A stretch of 64,000 nt of DNA, taken from contig NZ_WTWY01000006.1 in NCBI RefSeq assembly GCF_009870825.1, positions 248,001 to 312,000 on the forward strand, given 5' to 3'. Below the pieces are notes generated by a model that had not been told where the DNA came from, searched no databases, and saw nothing but the letters and a program-made list of their open reading frames with translations. This stretch comes from Paenibacillus sp. USDA918EY. Its GTDB lineage: Bacteria; Bacillota; Bacilli; Paenibacillales; Paenibacillaceae. Shown piece after piece: positions 62,057 through 64,000 of this stretch (within the stretch, counting starts at the first letter, position 1; each line of letters opens with the position of its first letter). The translations under genes were made by a program, and so were the position numbers.

Positions 62057-63300
62057 ACGGCAGCCTCCTTCGCCTGCGCCGGCGGATCGTAAGGAATCCC
62101 GGCCATGTTCAGCTTATTCCGGTTTTGCAGCGGCTCTTGCGGCTTCAATACTCCGGTTACTTTGCCATCCTTTTCTCCCGTCTCCATGAATCTGTAGAGC
62201 GGGTGAAGAACGACCTCGCCGTTTTCCATGCCCGCCACCTCGCTGATTTCCACAACCCGCCGCGACCGGTCGCGCAGCCTGCTTAAATGGACAAAAATAT
62301 CGATCGCCGAAGCGATCTGCTGACGAACGACCCCGATCGGCAAATCCGCCCCGCTCAGCACCATCGTCTCGAGCCGGCTGATCATATCCCGCGTGCTGTT
62401 GGCATGCCCGGTCGACAACGAACCGTCATGTCCGGTGTTCATCGCCTGCAGCATATCCAGCGCCTCGCTCCCGCGCACCTCGCCGACGACAATCCGGTTT
62501 GGCCGCATCCGCAGCGAAGAACGGATCAGATCGCGGATCGATATTTCACCCCGCCCTTCCGTATTGGCATTTCGCGTTTCCAGCGACACGAGGTTCGGCA
62601 CGGTCACGATCTGCAGCTCCGCCGAATCTTCGATCGTAATCACCCGTTCGTCAGCCGGGATGAACTGCGACAAAGCGTTCAAAAAGGTCGTTTTCCCCGA
62701 ACCCGTTCCCCCGCTGATAAAAATGTTGTATTTGCCGGCCACCAGCTTTTGCAAAAACAGCGACGCGTCCGGGCCGAGCGCCCCCCGCCGCACCAAATCC
62801 TCCATCGTCATCGGCTTTTCCGGAAACTTCCGGATCGTCATCGTCGGCCCTTTGAGCGCGATCGGCGGCAGGACGATATTGACGCGGGAGCCGTCCTTCA
62901 GCCTTGCATCGACGATGGGCGACGATTCATTGACGACCCGGTTCACCCCGGAAACGATCGCCTGGATGATGTCCTCCAGCCTCGTTTGGGATTCGAACTC
63001 GAGCGGCAGCTTTGATATTTCGCCGTTTTGTTCAATAAAAATGTCCCGATGGCTGTTGACCATAATTTCCGTGATCGCCGGATCGTCGACGAGCGGCTGC
63101 AAAATGTCGAGCCCGCGGAACGAATCGTAAATGCGCCGGATCAGCTTTCTTTTTTCCGTCGCGGTCAGCTCCAGCAACTCCCTGCGGCTGAACACCGTCC
63201 TCTCGATGAATTTCATCAGCTCGCCGTTGTCGAGCGCGGACGTCACGTCCAGCCCGGAACGGACCTCCCCGCGCAGCTGCCTGAACAGTTCGTCATCCAT
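62053..63300 (-). CDS. tadA: TadA/CpaF pilus assembly ATPase
   Basis: A 415-residue secretion ATPase of the VirB11/CpaF class that powers pilus assembly. It has ITEIMVNSHRDIFIE in the N-terminal domain, the Walker A GGTGSGKT (197-204), the Asp box ITIEDSAELQI, the Walker B-like RIVVGEVRG (269-277) and the His box TGHDGSLSTGHAN. It overlaps tadZ by 8 bp. Confidence 0.95.
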   Translation of the reverse strand: MDDELFRQLRGEVRSGLDVTSALDNGELMKFIERTVFSRRELLELTATEKRKLIRRIYDSFRGLDILQPLVDDPAITEIMVNSHRDIFIEQNGEISKLPLEFESQTRLEDIIQAIVSGVNRVVNESSPIVDARLKDGSRVNIVLPPIALKGPTMTIRKFPEKPMTMEDLVRRGALGPDASLFLQKLVAGKYNIFISGGTGSGKTTFLNALSQFIPADERVITIEDSAELQIVTVPNLVSLETRNANTEGRGEISIRDLIRSSLRMRPNRIVVGEVRGSEALDMLQAMNTGHDGSLSTGHANSTRDMISRLETMVLSGADLPIGVVRQQIASAIDIFVHLSRLRDRSRRVVEISEVAGMENGEVVLHPLYRFMETGEKDGKVTGVLKPQEPLQNRNKLNMAGIPYDPPAQAKEAAV

Positions 63301-64000
63301 ATGCCTTCACCCCGTTTCCTTTGACCAAATCCTCGCCAAGCAGTGCCCGGCAGAGCTTCAATATGTCGCGCTGAAAAATCGGCGAGCTCAGCAGCAGCTC
63401 TTCGTTATGGTTTTGCTTCCAGGACGGAATGTAGGGAAGGACGCCGTCAATTTCCCGAATGATTCCCGGAGGCGTATTGGCCAAGCTGCCGACAAACCGG
63501 TTGACGATAAACCGGCTTTTGCCCATCGCGGCATCAAACGCTTCGGGATCGCTTCGCTCCAAAAAGGCCAGCTGCTCCCCGCTTTTGTACATATGGATCC
63601 GGTCGTCCAGCAGCATCCAGATTAAATGTCCGCATCCCTCGATGACGGCGGCCGTCCGCTCGTTCATTCCGGTGTCCGTGTCGGCGATGACGACGTCATA
63701 GCCCCCGGCGCAGGCTATCCGTTCGATCAGGCCAAGCACGTCCGTTTTGCTCAACTGAAGGATTTCGTTCCGGTTCAGAACAGGCTCAAACCAATCGCAT
63801 TTCATCGCCGGATGGCTTACCGCGAACGGCCCGATCGGCACGGCCTCCACGCTTTTCGTTTCCTGGGCCGCCTTCATTTCATACAGGAGCCTCGGAAGCC
63901 CCTGGGCATCCTCCGCTTTCCGGTCCGGCCTGGAAAAAACGGCGCTGCTGTTCATCGCCTCCAGGTTCAAGTAAAACACCGATAATCCCAGCCCTCCCAA
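63293..64000 (-). CDS. tadZ: TadZ/CpaE-like ParA-family ATPase, 3' part
   Basis: About 235 C-terminal residues; the start lies beyond position 64000. The first visible residues, GGLGLSVFYLNLEAM, align with a ParA/MinD P-loop and its helix, but the usual Lys of GKT/S is Leu. That fits TadZ proteins, many of which have atypical Walker A motifs. DVVIADTDTGMNE is the switch/Walker B region, and SRFIVNRFVG a later conserved strand. TadZ localises the pilus machine to a cell site. It directly precedes tadA. Confidence 0.8.
   Translation of the reverse strand: MGGLGLSVFYLNLEAMNSSAVFSRPDRKAEDAQGLPRLLYEMKAAQETKSVEAVPIGPFAVSHPAMKCDWFEPVLNRNEILQLSKTDVLGLIERIACAGGYDVVIADTDTGMNERTAAVIEGCGHLIWMLLDDRIHMYKSGEQLAFLERSDPEAFDAAMGKSRFIVNRFVGSLANTPPGIIREIDGVLPYIPSWKQNHNEELLLSSPIFQRDILKLCRALLGEDLVKGNGVKAYG

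Overview
The window looks like a chromosomal segment of a Paenibacillus-type Firmicute. Support comes from the moderately high GC content, strong AGGAGG-type ribosome binding sites with frequent GTG/TTG starts, Bacillus-style families (TcyP, YqkE, DUF2621, LplJ, DUF1835), lipobox-bearing solute-binding proteins, and a Tad pilus locus with no secretin in view. It is backbone DNA: no rRNA, tRNA, CRISPR array, transposase or prophage was found.

Layout. (1) 1-872 holds the 5' part of a cystine symporter gene. (2) 1.1-12.7 kb is a cobalamin region read leftwards. One transcription unit starts at a sigma-A promoter, passes a cobalamin riboswitch and an intrinsic terminator, and then reads btuF-btuC-btuD-cobT-cobU-cobS, with cobQ/cbiP further on. 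A second unit reads cobD-cbiZ-cbiB-cobC. Together they give corrinoid uptake, cobinamide salvage and nucleotide-loop assembly; no corrin-ring genes are in view. (3) 12.7-24.6 kb holds lplJ, an alpha-L-rhamnosidase divergent from an AraC regulator, a transglutaminase-like/DUF1835 gene pair, YqkE, an EamA exporter, a Cof-type HAD phosphatase, a PhnP-like hydrolase and a sulfate-binding lipoprotein. (4) 25.0-27.7 kb is cysT-cysW-cysA. (5) 28-35 kb holds yjbQ, yigZ-tetR, pgi, a beta-hydroxyacid dehydrogenase, tkt and ppnP.

(6) 35.64-36.31 kb carries two tandem copies of a small cassette. Each has an extended -10 promoter, a Shine-Dalgarno locked in a GNRA-capped hairpin, a 26-residue membrane peptide, a terminator hairpin and a convergent promoter for an antisense RNA. 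This is the architecture of a type I toxin-antitoxin module, duplicated 367 bp apart. (7) 36.4-49.5 kb is an eight-gene leftward operon: a membrane-anchored exported protein, an ABC ATPase and permease, a coiled-coil membrane protein, a MoxR ATPase, a DUF58 protein and two VWA membrane proteins. It looks like a chaperone/transport machine of unknown purpose. (8) 49.8-53.6 kb holds nfo-purU, a DUF2621 protein and a frameshifted TIGR01777 epimerase. (9) 53.6-64 kb is a Tad/Flp pilus locus read leftwards: TadZ (partial), TadA, TadB, TadC, Flp pilin, TadE-like, TadG-like, TadE-like, prepilin peptidase and an FHA protein.

A dispersed structured repeat occurs at 2843-2947, 24775-24922 and 24971-25008, with a shorter match at 8953-8985. 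Two copies keep a 12-bp stem closing a 24-nt loop of divergent sequence. No searches were run: family names rest on recognised motifs and lengths, and RNA structures were read by eye.
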